A stretch of 11,437 bases of DNA from Bdellovibrionales bacterium (GCA_028279085.1 JANQSX010000266.1:1-11437); one strand, 5' to 3'. Positions 1 through 5,774 are shown, counted from the first letter of the stretch. Numbers and translations: made by a program. The notes: generated by a model from the sequence alone, not told the origin.

Positions 1-1379
1 GCTTACATGTTATGTTAGCTAGCGAAGCTTATTATATCGGGCCGGCAGACAGTGCTCTTTCTTACCTTAATATTGATAAAATCATTGCGACAGCTTTAAA
101 AGCTCAAGTAGAAGCTATTCATCCCGGTTATGGTTTTTTAAGTGAAAGTCCTGAATTTGCCAGAGCTTGTGAAAAAGCAGGTATCCGTTTTATTGGTCCC
201 ACAGCAGAAATAATTTCTGCAATGGGGGATAAAATTAATGCTCGAAAACTTATGCAATCTTTTGGTATTCCTGTTACTCCCGGAGCGAATCACCCTCTAA
301 AAGATGCAGAAGAAGCTCAAAAGTGGGGGGAGAAACTGGGATATCCAGTTATGTTAAAAGCTAGCGCAGGAGGAGGAGGAAAAGGTATTCGCAGCGTTTA
401 TAAAGCAGAAGACATGAAAGGAGCTTTTAAAACTTGTAAATTGGAAGCTAAAAATTTTTTCGGGCTGGATCATATTTTTATTGAAAAATTAATACAAAAT
501 CCCAAACATATAGAAATACAGGTGTTAGCCGATCACCATGGGAATGCATTACATTTATTCGAGCGAGAATGTTCCGTACAAAGACGACATCAAAAACTGA
601 TTGAAGAATCTCCTAGTATTAGTCTCTCCCAAAAAACAAGACAACAAATGAGCACATTAGCGGTAAATGCCACAAGAAAAATGGGCTATACCAATGCCGG
701 CACCTTTGAATTTATTTATGATAGTAAAGAACAAAGTTTTTATTTTCTAGAAATGAATACCCGTTTACAAGTGGAGCATCCAGTAACAGAGCTTATTACC
801 GGAGTGGATATTGTAAAAGAACAGATTTTTATTACCGCTGGACGACCTTTGAAACTTAAACAGAAAGATATTCAACAAAAAGGGCATGCTATTGAACTAA
901 GAATCTGTGCTGAAGATCCAAAAACCTTTCTCCCTAGTCCAGGACGTATCCGGCGATGCCGTATTCCTCAAGGGCCTTTTGTTCGGGTAGATGGCTATTG
1001 TTATACAGGATACAAAGTTCCCGTTTATTATGATCCTATGATTGCTAAATTGATATGCTGGGGAAAAGATCGTGAAGATTGTATTAATAAGCTGCAAAGA
1101 GCCCTGGCTGAATTTTCTCTTACAGGAATTAAAACGAATGTCCTTTTACATAAAAATATTTTACTACATAAACACTTTCTAGACGGCACTTATACCAATA
1201 ATTTTATAGAAGAAAATATTATGGGGAAAAATAGAAAAGAGTTTTCCCGGTTTGTGGATGAAAGAGTCTTCCTAATTTCCGCGGCTATTATGGCTTATAA
1301 AAAATATAAAAAGAACCCTTCTATAAATCAATCAAGCCGATGGAAGGAAAAAGCCCGGCGAGAAAGTTTGAGGTCCTAA
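1..1379 (+). CDS. accC: Biotin carboxylase subunit of an acyl-CoA carboxylase (5' end outside window)
   Basis: Catalyses ATP-dependent carboxylation of biotin on the carrier protein encoded next door, the first half-reaction of acetyl-, propionyl- or related acyl-CoA carboxylases. Reading from base 3, Leu-His-Val precedes the first Met (base 12), matching the family's N-terminal region, so the gene starts upstream and about 40 residues are missing. Counting that Met as 1: HPGYGFLSE at 37-45, the ATP-grasp glycine loop KASAGGGGKG at 116-125, ERECSVQRRHQK at 184-195, the catalytic cluster E247-N249-R251-E255 (EMNTRLQVEH) and R297 in the ELRICAEDP segment; all key residues are present. The C-terminal tail after about 400, ending in SRWKEKARRESLR, resembles long propionyl-CoA-type biotin carboxylases rather than the shorter E. 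coli AccC. The substrate cannot be decided because the carboxyltransferase is not in view. The stop codon overlaps the next start. The symbol denotes the family, not proven acetyl-CoA specificity. Confidence 0.93.
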   Translation, partial: LHVMLASEAYYIGPADSALSYLNIDKIIATALKAQVEAIHPGYGFLSESPEFARACEKAGIRFIGPTAEIISAMGDKINARKLMQSFGIPVTPGANHPLKDAEEAQKWGEKLGYPVMLKASAGGGGKGIRSVYKAEDMKGAFKTCKLEAKNFFGLDHIFIEKLIQNPKHIEIQVLADHHGNALHLFERECSVQRRHQKLIEESPSISLSQKTRQQMSTLAVNATRKMGYTNAGTFEFIYDSKEQSFYFLEMNTRLQVEHPVTELITGVDIVKEQIFITAGRPLKLKQKDIQQKGHAIELRICAEDPKTFLPSPGRIRRCRIPQGPFVRVDGYCYTGYKVPVYYDPMIAKLICWGKDREDCINKLQRALAEFSLTGIKTNVLLHKNILLHKHFLDGTYTNNFIEENIMGKNRKEFSRFVDERVFLISAAIMAYKKYKKNPSINQSSRWKEKARRESLRS

Positions 1380-1381
1380 TG
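1370..1381 (+). promoter_or_regulatory. Shine-Dalgarno and TAATG stop/start overlap coupling the two carboxylase genes
   Basis: GAGGT (1370-1374) lies 4 bases before an ATG at 1379 whose first base is the last base of the biotin carboxylase stop (TAA, 1377-1379). This decides the start of the carrier protein gene: an in-frame ATG at 1340 has no such site. The arrangement predicts translational coupling and near-equal amounts of the two subunits. Confidence 0.75.
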
Positions 1382-1909
1382 CTTTTTATTGCAAAAGCGG
1401 ATAACACACATTATGAAATTGAAGTCCGAGAAAGTGCTACGGAATGGGAAGTGGGCCTTAAGGAAGTCAAAACGGAAAAAAAAGAAGTTTATCGCCTTTC
1501 CAAAAAAGATTATCAACAGTTTGGTGAAGTGATTAGTTTTATTTTTAATCATCGCTCCTATTTAATTGATACTGTAAACAATGGGGATGAATATACAGTT
1601 TTTACAAAAGGTTCTCATAAGACTATTGAACTTCTAACAGAAGAAAAGATGCTTTATAAAAAACTAGCCGGAGCAGACAATGGTGAAGGGGAAATACAAA
1701 TCAAAGCGGGAATGCCTGGTAAAGTAGTGGAGATTCATACAAAAGCTGGAGATGGTGTCAAAGAAGGAACACTTCTTTTAGTAATAGAAGCTATGAAGAT
1801 GGAAAATGAAATTCGTGCAGGAAATGACGGGGAAGTTAAAAAAATATGTGTTAAAGAAGGACAAAATGTGGAAACGGGTACTCCTCTTCTTTTGCTAAAA
1901 ACAAAATGA
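1379..1909 (+). CDS. Biotin carboxyl carrier protein with N-terminal beta-rich (BT-like) domain
   Basis: The 176-residue product carries the biotin that shuttles CO2 between biotin carboxylase and carboxyltransferase. The C-terminal biotinyl domain (about 104-176) has the signature EAMKM at 137-141, with K140 the expected biotinylated lysine, preceded by GMPGKVVEI and followed by the symmetric hairpin ending in PLLLLKTK. Residues 1-98 form a beta-rich region resembling the linker between biotin carboxylase and carrier in single-chain propionyl-CoA carboxylase alpha subunits (the BT domain). Together with the upstream gene the total of about 675 residues equals a one-piece alpha subunit, so this looks like the split form of that enzyme. 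It ends 6 bp from the convergent tatC with no hairpin terminator. The start at 1379 is chosen for its Shine-Dalgarno site; an ATG at 1340 would add 13 residues. Confidence 0.92.
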   Translation: MLFIAKADNTHYEIEVRESATEWEVGLKEVKTEKKEVYRLSKKDYQQFGEVISFIFNHRSYLIDTVNNGDEYTVFTKGSHKTIELLTEEKMLYKKLAGADNGEGEIQIKAGMPGKVVEIHTKAGDGVKEGTLLLVIEAMKMENEIRAGNDGEVKKICVKEGQNVETGTPLLLLKTK

Positions 1910-1915
1910 AAACAG

Positions 1916-2656
1916 TTACTTTATAGATTTGCCCCGGTGAAAAAAACAGGCCAACTGGATAGAGATCTCATAAAGACCTACTAAAGGAAACAACAACAAA
2001 AACAAACTCAACACATCAGGAGGAGTAATAAAAGCCGATAAAATAGATAAACATACTATAGCATGACGACGATATTTCTTTAAAGTCGTGGGAGAAAGAA
2101 TATTACAGCGACAAAGAAAAACCAGCACTAAGGGCATTTCAAAAACTAAAGCAAAAACCAAAGTAAATCGAATAAAAAAAGATAGATAATTTTTTATAGT
2201 GATAAAAGGATGGTCTATGCCATTTCCAAATTTCATCAAGACAGAAAATACCAGAGGAAACACAATAAAATAGGCAAAAAAGGACCCTAAGAAAAATAAA
2301 AAGCTCCCTGCTAAACAGAATAAAAGAAATATTTTTCTTTCTTTCTTATACAGACCAGGAGAAATAAAAGACCAAATTTGACTGATCCAATATGGACTGG
2401 AAAGAAAAATAGCCGAAAAAACAGCCACTTGAAGATGAGCCATAAATTGATCTAAAGGAGCTGTAAAAATAAGTCCTCCTTGAGTATTTTTTAAAAAAGG
2501 TTGAATAGGTCGACGAAAAAAATCTAATATATATGAACTAAAAAACCAGCAAATAATAAATGCCGGTAAAAAACTTAAAAAGCTTTTTAAAAATCTTTCT
2601 CGAAGCTCAGTGAGATGCTCTTGCAAAGAAACCGATCTATTATTATTTTCATTCAT
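1916..2656 (-). CDS. tatC: Sec-independent (twin-arginine) protein translocase subunit TatC
   Basis: TatC is the multi-spanning inner-membrane receptor that binds twin-arginine signal peptides together with TatB. The 246-residue length is normal. Diagnostic segments are HLTELRERF near the N terminus (14-22), the first periplasmic loop and following conserved stretch SPYWISQIWSFISPGLYKKE (87-106), the polar glutamate in FEMPLV (172-177) and the C-terminal AFITPPDVLSLFLLLFPLVG (208-227) followed by LYE. Hydrophobic segments at about 25-47, 71-92, 112-137, 157-181, 198-214 and 216-236 fit six membrane helices. The N terminus is Asn-rich (MNENNNRS), an AT-driven feature. The start overlaps the end of the tatB-like gene by 8 bp, so the two are cotranscribed and probably translationally coupled; the Shine-Dalgarno signal in front is weak. 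Confidence 0.96.
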   Translation of the reverse strand: MNENNNRSVSLQEHLTELRERFLKSFLSFLPAFIICWFFSSYILDFFRRPIQPFLKNTQGGLIFTAPLDQFMAHLQVAVFSAIFLSSPYWISQIWSFISPGLYKKERKIFLLFCLAGSFLFFLGSFFAYFIVFPLVFSVLMKFGNGIDHPFITIKNYLSFFIRFTLVFALVFEMPLVLVFLCRCNILSPTTLKKYRRHAIVCLSILSAFITPPDVLSLFLLLFPLVGLYEISIQLACFFHRGKSIK

Positions 2657-2900
2657 TAGATTCTTTTGACTCTCTATTTTTATTATCCGGACTGTGTAAA
2701 AACTCTTGTTGAGAATTCGACAAGGAACTTTTATCTTGATCTTTTAAATTCCACTCTTTTTCTAAACGTTGAAAAATATTTTTCATCTGATAGATCAAAC
2801 GAGCCACAAAACGAGCAAGCTTTGGCAATTCCTTTGGACCAAATAAAAGGAGTATTAATAAAAATAAGAAAAAAAGTTCTGTAAAACCAAATCCTGACAT
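2649..2900 (-). CDS. tatB: TatA/B family twin-arginine translocase subunit, TatB-like
   Basis: Small single-span membrane protein of the twin-arginine translocase. From the ATG at 2900 it has 83 residues: MSGFGFTEL with the polar E8 characteristic of TatB, a transmembrane segment at about 9-20, the hinge FGPKELPKLAR (20-30), an amphipathic helix to about 50 and a polar disordered tail rich in Ser, Lys, Asp and Asn. The GP..LP hinge plus E8 favour TatB over TatA, but TatA/TatB discrimination from sequence alone is imperfect. A longer reading from a TTG at 2918 would add six residues; the ATG is preferred because family members begin with M.G.GF.EL. No proper Shine-Dalgarno precedes either start; a short ORF ending 4 bases upstream might deliver ribosomes by coupling. 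No separate TatA is present in the window. Upstream lies an uncharacterised gene in the same direction; downstream is tatC, overlapping by 8 bp. Confidence 0.9.
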   Translation of the reverse strand: MSGFGFTELFFLFLLILLLFGPKELPKLARFVARLIYQMKNIFQRLEKEWNLKDQDKSSLSNSQQEFLHSPDNKNRESKESNE

Positions 2901-2904
2901 ATTT

Positions 2905-2958
2905 TTAGTGAGGGTCAACCCTTCGTTCCGCTAGACTCTTAAACAAATTATTTTTCAT
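2905..2958 (-). other. Possible 17-codon leader ORF directly before tatB
   Basis: An ATG at 2958 opens a 17-residue reading frame (MKNNLFKSLAERRVDPH) whose TAA stop lies 4 bases before the tatB ATG. Such spacing could allow translational reinitiation at tatB, which lacks its own Shine-Dalgarno site. The only ribosome-binding signal before the short ORF is a weak purine-rich AAAAAAGAG. I do not recognise the peptide; a chance ORF of this length is common in AT-rich DNA. Confidence 0.2.
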
Positions 2959-2998
2959 CAGACTCTTTTTTCTTTAGGATTCGCTTTAAATAAAAAAA

Positions 2999-3586
2999 TT
3001 AATGGGAATGATTTTTCCAATTTTTCTTAAAGGGAATATTAATACCTTGATTAATTAAATCTCTAGCTGTTTGAGAGGAACCGGTGTCCATATATTGATC
3101 CAACAAAGCTAATAAATCATTATATTTGTCATTTTGATTTTTCTTTCTAATTTGAAATAAAACAAACACCAGATCCGAAAAACGATAAGAAAGTTCTTCA
3201 AATAATTCCTCATTTTGAAGACCGGAAAGACTTTGATAGGCCTGTCGACCCATACTGATATAATAATCCACTGAAATCAGCTTTTTTTTAAGAGATTCTC
3301 TAAAAAATCCGCTGATATAGAGGCTAGTGTCTCCCATTTTTTTTAAATTTGTCTTTAAAGAAGTAGAGGAACTACAACTGTTCAAATACAATTCCGCCAG
3401 AGTGTTTACCCGTTTTTTCCCGGAGGAATCCAATTCAGAAAATAAGTGATCAGAAAAGATATAAAACTGCAAAAGTTCCGATAAATAATTCTGTACCGGT
3501 AAAGAAACTTGAACACCAGTTTTACTTAAACTCTCTTTCACTAAAGAATTAAAAAAACCGGATGCACACTTTAATACAGATGACAT
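2999..3586 (-). CDS. Conserved hypothetical helical cytoplasmic protein, first gene of the tat operon
   Basis: A 195-residue protein without signal peptide or membrane segment, predicted from composition to be almost entirely alpha-helical. Recognisable blocks are LPVQNYLSELLQFYI (29-43), MGDTSLYISGFFRESLKKK (84-102), VDYYISMGRQAYQSLSGL (106-123), ELSYRFSDLVFVL (131-143) and a C-terminal LLDQYMDTGSSQTARDL (161-177) followed by NQGINIP. From memory this block order resembles an uncharacterised protein family common in Geobacter-, Myxococcus- and Bdellovibrio-type genomes; I know no function and could not search. It is upstream of tatB and tatC on the same strand (98 bp gap to tatB, no terminator seen), so cotranscription is likely. 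A good promoter lies so close to the ATG that the mRNA would be nearly leaderless. No alternative Met start exists before residue 84; a GTG at codon 16 is possible but lacks a ribosome-binding site. Confidence 0.85.
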   Translation of the reverse strand: MSSVLKCASGFFNSLVKESLSKTGVQVSLPVQNYLSELLQFYIFSDHLFSELDSSGKKRVNTLAELYLNSCSSSTSLKTNLKKMGDTSLYISGFFRESLKKKLISVDYYISMGRQAYQSLSGLQNEELFEELSYRFSDLVFVLFQIRKKNQNDKYNDLLALLDQYMDTGSSQTARDLINQGINIPFKKNWKNHSH

Positions 3587-3593
3587 ATCTTAT

Positions 3594-3621
3594 ATTATAA
3601 CAAAAAACCGATTTTTTTCAA
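3594..3621 (-). promoter_or_regulatory. Sigma70-type promoter for the hypothetical-tatB-tatC operon
   Basis: On the minus strand a -35 hexamer TTGAAA (3621-3616) is separated by 16 bp from a perfect -10 hexamer TATAAT (3599-3594). Only 7 bases separate the -10 from the ATG at 3586, so transcription would begin at or within a base or two of the start codon, predicting a leaderless or near-leaderless mRNA. The spacer contains AAAAAACCGATTTTTT-type A/T tracts. Confidence 0.6.
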
Positions 3622-3628
3622 AAAAGAC

Positions 3629-3637
3629 TTATTCACA
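3629..3637 (+). promoter_or_regulatory. DnaA-box 9-mer (TTATTCACA)
   Basis: TTATTCACA matches the DnaA-box consensus TTATNCACA exactly and sits 7 bp upstream of the -35 of the tat-operon promoter. A one-mismatch copy, TTATGCTCA, lies at 3654-3662 in the same orientation. One perfect box is too few for an origin; at most it suggests DnaA control of the adjacent promoter, and chance occurrence in AT-rich DNA is possible. Confidence 0.35.
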
Positions 3638-3706
3638 CAGATAATTTTTACATTTATGCTCACTATAACCGGCTTATTTGTTATTAACCCTATTTTGCAT
3701 TACATT

Positions 3707-3811
3707 ATGCAGTTCTTTCCAACTAAAATATAAAGTGGACTTTTTCAATAATTCCGATTAGGTTTTTATATTATTGATAAGTTATAAAAAACCGGCCTCA
3801 AAGAACTGTAT
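3707..3811 (+). repeat. 12-bp imperfect inverted repeat spanning the hemW upstream region
   Basis: ATGCAGTTCTTT (3707-3718) and AAAGAACTGTAT (3800-3811) are inverted copies with one mismatch that becomes a G-U pair in RNA; 9 bp (CAGTTCTTT/AAAGAACTG) are perfect. The arms are separated by 81 bp. It could be a paired operator or a long-range RNA stem. The right arm overlaps the left arm of the next hairpin, so the two cannot form at once. Confidence 0.35.
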
Positions 3812-3830
3812 TTTTTACTTCAAAAATACA
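3807..3830 (+). repeat. 9-bp perfect inverted repeat upstream of hemW
   Basis: TGTATTTTT (3807-3815) and AAAAATACA (3822-3830) flank a 6-base loop TACTTC. The palindrome could be a regulator operator, since it covers the -35 of a candidate hemW promoter, or an RNA hairpin. The stem is mostly A/T and could be chance. Confidence 0.35.
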
Positions 3831-3846
3831 CGGCAAGTTTTATAAA
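3819..3846 (+). promoter_or_regulatory. Candidate hemW promoter
   Basis: TTCAAA (3819-3824), a 16-bp spacer and TATAAA (3841-3846) form a plausible but mediocre sigma70-type promoter giving an mRNA leader of about 18 bases. Another weak candidate is TTGTTA (3678-3683) with TACATT (3701-3706) at 17-bp spacing. The choice between them decides whether the hairpins upstream of hemW are transcribed. Confidence 0.3.
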
Positions 3847-3860
3847 AAAATAAAAGTGCC
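3832..3860 (+). repeat. Hairpin immediately before the hemW start
   Basis: GGCA (3832-3835) pairs with TGCC (3857-3860) and TTTTAT (3838-3843) with ATAAAA (3850-3855), around a small AG/G internal loop and an A6 loop. It ends 10 bases before the hemW ATG, where no Shine-Dalgarno sequence is visible. No U-run follows, so it is not a rho-independent terminator. Confidence 0.35.
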
Positions 3861-3870
3861 TTAAAAACTC

Positions 3871-5034
3871 ATGAGTCTTTCCTGTTATGTTCATATACCC
3901 TACTGTATCCAAAAATGTCTTTACTGTGACTTTACCACTTTTACACGAGATAAACTTCCTCCATCAGAAACTTATATAAATTGGGTAAAAAAAGAGATCG
4001 AAAACCGCCACCAAGGTATTAAAGACAGAAATTTAAGAAGCATTTATTTTGGAGGTGGTACTCCTAGTCTCATACCAGCAAAAGAAATAACTCTAATCAT
4101 TGAGTGTCTAAAAAAACACTTTGTTTTTCATCCCAATATTGAGATTAGCATTGAAATAAACCCAGGGACTTTAACAGAAAAATCTTTGCAAACATATCAA
4201 TCTGCAGGAATTAATCGCTTTAGTGTAGGGGTGCAGACTTTTCGTGACGATCTATTAAAACTTTTTAACCGTGAACATTCGGCACAACATACACGAACCA
4301 CTCTGGAATTGCTTGTCAAAAATAAAGCGGTGTTCTCAGCTGATTTACTTTTCGCTCTTAATCATCAAAGCAGAAAAGATCTTAAAAAAGACTTAGAGTT
4401 ATTACTACTCTATACACCTCATCATATAAGCACTTATTATCTTACTTTGCCTGCTCATCATCTTCTTCAAAAAAATAGAGCCCCTGAGTCCGTACAACTC
4501 CAAATGTTTCAGGATATTGAGCACCGTTTAAGAAAAGAAGGTTTTGATCATTATGAAATTTCCAATTTTTCCCAGAAAGGTTTTCACTCCAGACATAATC
4601 TCACATATTGGTCAGATAGAAACTACTGGGGATTAGGACTGAGTGCCCACTCTTTTTTAAAATTCAATAACCAAAGAGTGCGATTTTGGAATCCTAAAAA
4701 CTTAAAAGCTTACAGTGAACAGGTAAAGCAAAAAACCACAGAACCTTTTCCTTTCTCTATTCTTCCGAAAGAACAAAATGAAACTTTAGATCTCCATGAA
4801 GCCTTAACGGACTTTTGCCATACAGCTTTAAGAACCCGTTGGGGTATTCAACAGATAAAACTAAAAACAACATTTGGAAATAAAGGTCTGGAATCAGCAT
4901 TAAAAAAATTAAACAATTTAAAGCAAAAAAACCTAATAAAAAAGCAAGACAAGCGGTGGGTTTTACCTTTTTCCTCCTGGCTTATAAGTAACTCTATCTT
5001 TCGCGAAATGACTTTTTTAAAAGAAGATCTTTAA
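3871..5034 (+). CDS. hemW: Radical SAM heme chaperone HemW (HemN-like family)
   Basis: HemW binds heme and a [4Fe-4S] cluster and is thought to deliver heme to respiratory proteins; older annotations call it oxygen-independent coproporphyrinogen oxidase. The 387-residue protein has the radical-SAM cluster motif C12-x3-C16-x2-C19 followed by DF rather than the extra cysteine of true HemN, the GGGTPS motif at 61-66, EINPGTL (95-101), NRFSVGVQTF (115-124), HYEISNF (227-233), the RHNLTYW segment (241-247) implicated in heme handling, and GLGLSAHSF (254-262). The N terminus starts right at the barrel, as in HemW. The usual DLIYGLPGQT loop is degenerate here (DLLFALNHQS, 158-167). An in-frame stop at 3862-3864 makes 3871 the only possible ATG start, yet it lacks a Shine-Dalgarno site. 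It is followed 86 bp later by grpE, a neighbourhood also seen in other bacteria. Confidence 0.93.
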   Translation: MSLSCYVHIPYCIQKCLYCDFTTFTRDKLPPSETYINWVKKEIENRHQGIKDRNLRSIYFGGGTPSLIPAKEITLIIECLKKHFVFHPNIEISIEINPGTLTEKSLQTYQSAGINRFSVGVQTFRDDLLKLFNREHSAQHTRTTLELLVKNKAVFSADLLFALNHQSRKDLKKDLELLLLYTPHHISTYYLTLPAHHLLQKNRAPESVQLQMFQDIEHRLRKEGFDHYEISNFSQKGFHSRHNLTYWSDRNYWGLGLSAHSFLKFNNQRVRFWNPKNLKAYSEQVKQKTTEPFPFSILPKEQNETLDLHEALTDFCHTALRTRWGIQQIKLKTTFGNKGLESALKKLNNLKQKNLIKKQDKRWVLPFSSWLISNSIFREMTFLKEDL

Positions 5035-5055
5035 GATTTCTATTAAATTCATAAA

Positions 5056-5061
5056 TATAAT
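5056..5061 (+). promoter_or_regulatory. Possible -10 element upstream of grpE
   Basis: A perfect TATAAT lies about 60 bases before the grpE start in the 86-bp gap after hemW, but no convincing -35 hexamer is found at 15-19 bp. It may allow grpE expression independent of hemW. No CIRCE (HrcA) operator and no clear sigma32 heat-shock promoter was seen in this gap. Confidence 0.25.
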
Positions 5062-5107
5062 GTTTAAAAACTTGATTTTCCACCAGCAGACAGTAAATAA
5101 TTCCACT

Positions 5108-5115
5108 AAGGAGAT
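5108..5115 (+). promoter_or_regulatory. Strong grpE ribosome-binding site
   Basis: AAGGAGAT ends 5 bases before the ATG at 5121 (GGAG to ATG spacing 7), a near-ideal Shine-Dalgarno sequence. It fixes the grpE start and contrasts with the missing sites in front of hemW and tatB. Confidence 0.8.
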
Positions 5116-5120
5116 AAAAA

Positions 5121-5774
5121 ATGCAGAAAAAACAAAACAGAAACCGGCTAAAACCTGGAAAAGCAAAAAGTAAAAACACTCTCAAAACGGCTTCCGTGAA
5201 AACACCTATGGCAAATACTGAGAAAAAATATAAAAATGGCTTACTAGACACTTCTTCAAAGAAAGAAGTAATGAATACTCCGGAAAACACGGAAAACTGG
5301 CAGAAACAATTTGAAACTCTTAATAAAAAATATCAATTTTTAATGGCTGAGTATGCCAACTACAAAAAAAACAACATGAAATATGTTGAAAATCTCAAAA
5401 AATATGAAGGTCAGCAACTGATTAAAAAACTCATTAATGAAGTTATAGATGATTTTGATAGAGCTATGGAACAAGCGGGAGGGACACAAAATATAGATGA
5501 GTTAAAAAAAGGAATTTCTATGATTTACGAACGGTTTATGAGTATTTTAAAAAGTATAGGTATAAAAAAAATATCTTCCACAGGTCAGCCTTTTGATCCA
5601 TCTGTTCATTGCGCTGTAGATTCCACTCCCAGCAAAGAAGTACTGCCTAATCATATTGTATACACCATAAAAGAAGCTTATTTCTTCCAAGATAAACTGA
5701 TTCGTCCAGCAGAAGTTATTGTCTCTAGAACACCGGATGTGGAAACCTCGGAGATAAAAGACAGTGAACAGTAA
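5121..5774 (+). CDS. grpE: Nucleotide exchange factor GrpE
   Basis: GrpE is the homodimeric cytoplasmic exchange factor that releases ADP from DnaK, resetting the Hsp70 cycle. The 217-residue protein has a Lys/Asn/Thr-rich, probably disordered N-terminal tail (1-57), the long coiled-coil helix (58-118) containing AEYANYKK and NEVIDDFDRAM, and the C-terminal beta domain with GISMIYERFMSILKSIGI (131-148), GQPFDPSVHCAV (155-166) and DKLIRPAEVIVS (191-202), the family's closing signature. The usual GY before this last motif is AY here. The basic tail is longer and more positive than the acidic tail common in GrpE proteins. The gene overlaps the J-protein gene by 11 bp; no dnaK lies beside it, unlike the common grpE-dnaK-dnaJ order. 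Confidence 0.95.
   Translation: MQKKQNRNRLKPGKAKSKNTLKTASVKTPMANTEKKYKNGLLDTSSKKEVMNTPENTENWQKQFETLNKKYQFLMAEYANYKKNNMKYVENLKKYEGQQLIKKLINEVIDDFDRAMEQAGGTQNIDELKKGISMIYERFMSILKSIGIKKISSTGQPFDPSVHCAVDSTPSKEVLPNHIVYTIKEAYFFQDKLIRPAEVIVSRTPDVETSEIKDSEQ

Larger units (their letters stand above)
3587..3870. other. Divergent intergenic region between the tat operon and hemW
   Basis: This AT-rich 284-bp region is the largest gap in the window. It contains a minus-strand promoter, a perfect DnaA-box 9-mer, weak plus-strand promoter candidates and three inverted repeats, each listed separately. Two copies of AACCGGC (3667-3673 and 3790-3796) also occur. No tRNA, rho-independent terminator or credible small gene was seen. 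The two flanking genes are read away from it, so it should contain the control signals for both operons. Confidence 0.8.

Noticed and set aside
897..1097. 66-codon minus-strand ORF
   Set aside because: Antisense to the conserved C-terminal domain of biotin carboxylase; no independent support.
2666..2884. 72-codon plus-strand ORF
   Set aside because: Entirely antisense to tatB, which is a clear family member.
3587..3870. Chromosomal replication origin
   Set aside because: Only one exact DnaA box and no origin-associated genes; AT-richness alone is not evidence.
5035..5120. CIRCE operator or sigma32 promoter before grpE
   Set aside because: No TTAGCACTC/GAGTGCTAA dyad and no CCCCAT-type -10; only an isolated TATAAT is present.
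4994..5290. 98-codon hydrophobic ORF on the minus strand
   Set aside because: Lies antisense to the start of grpE and the end of hemW; its Phe/Leu richness is what the complement of Lys/Glu-rich A-rich codons produces. No family resemblance or ribosome-binding site.
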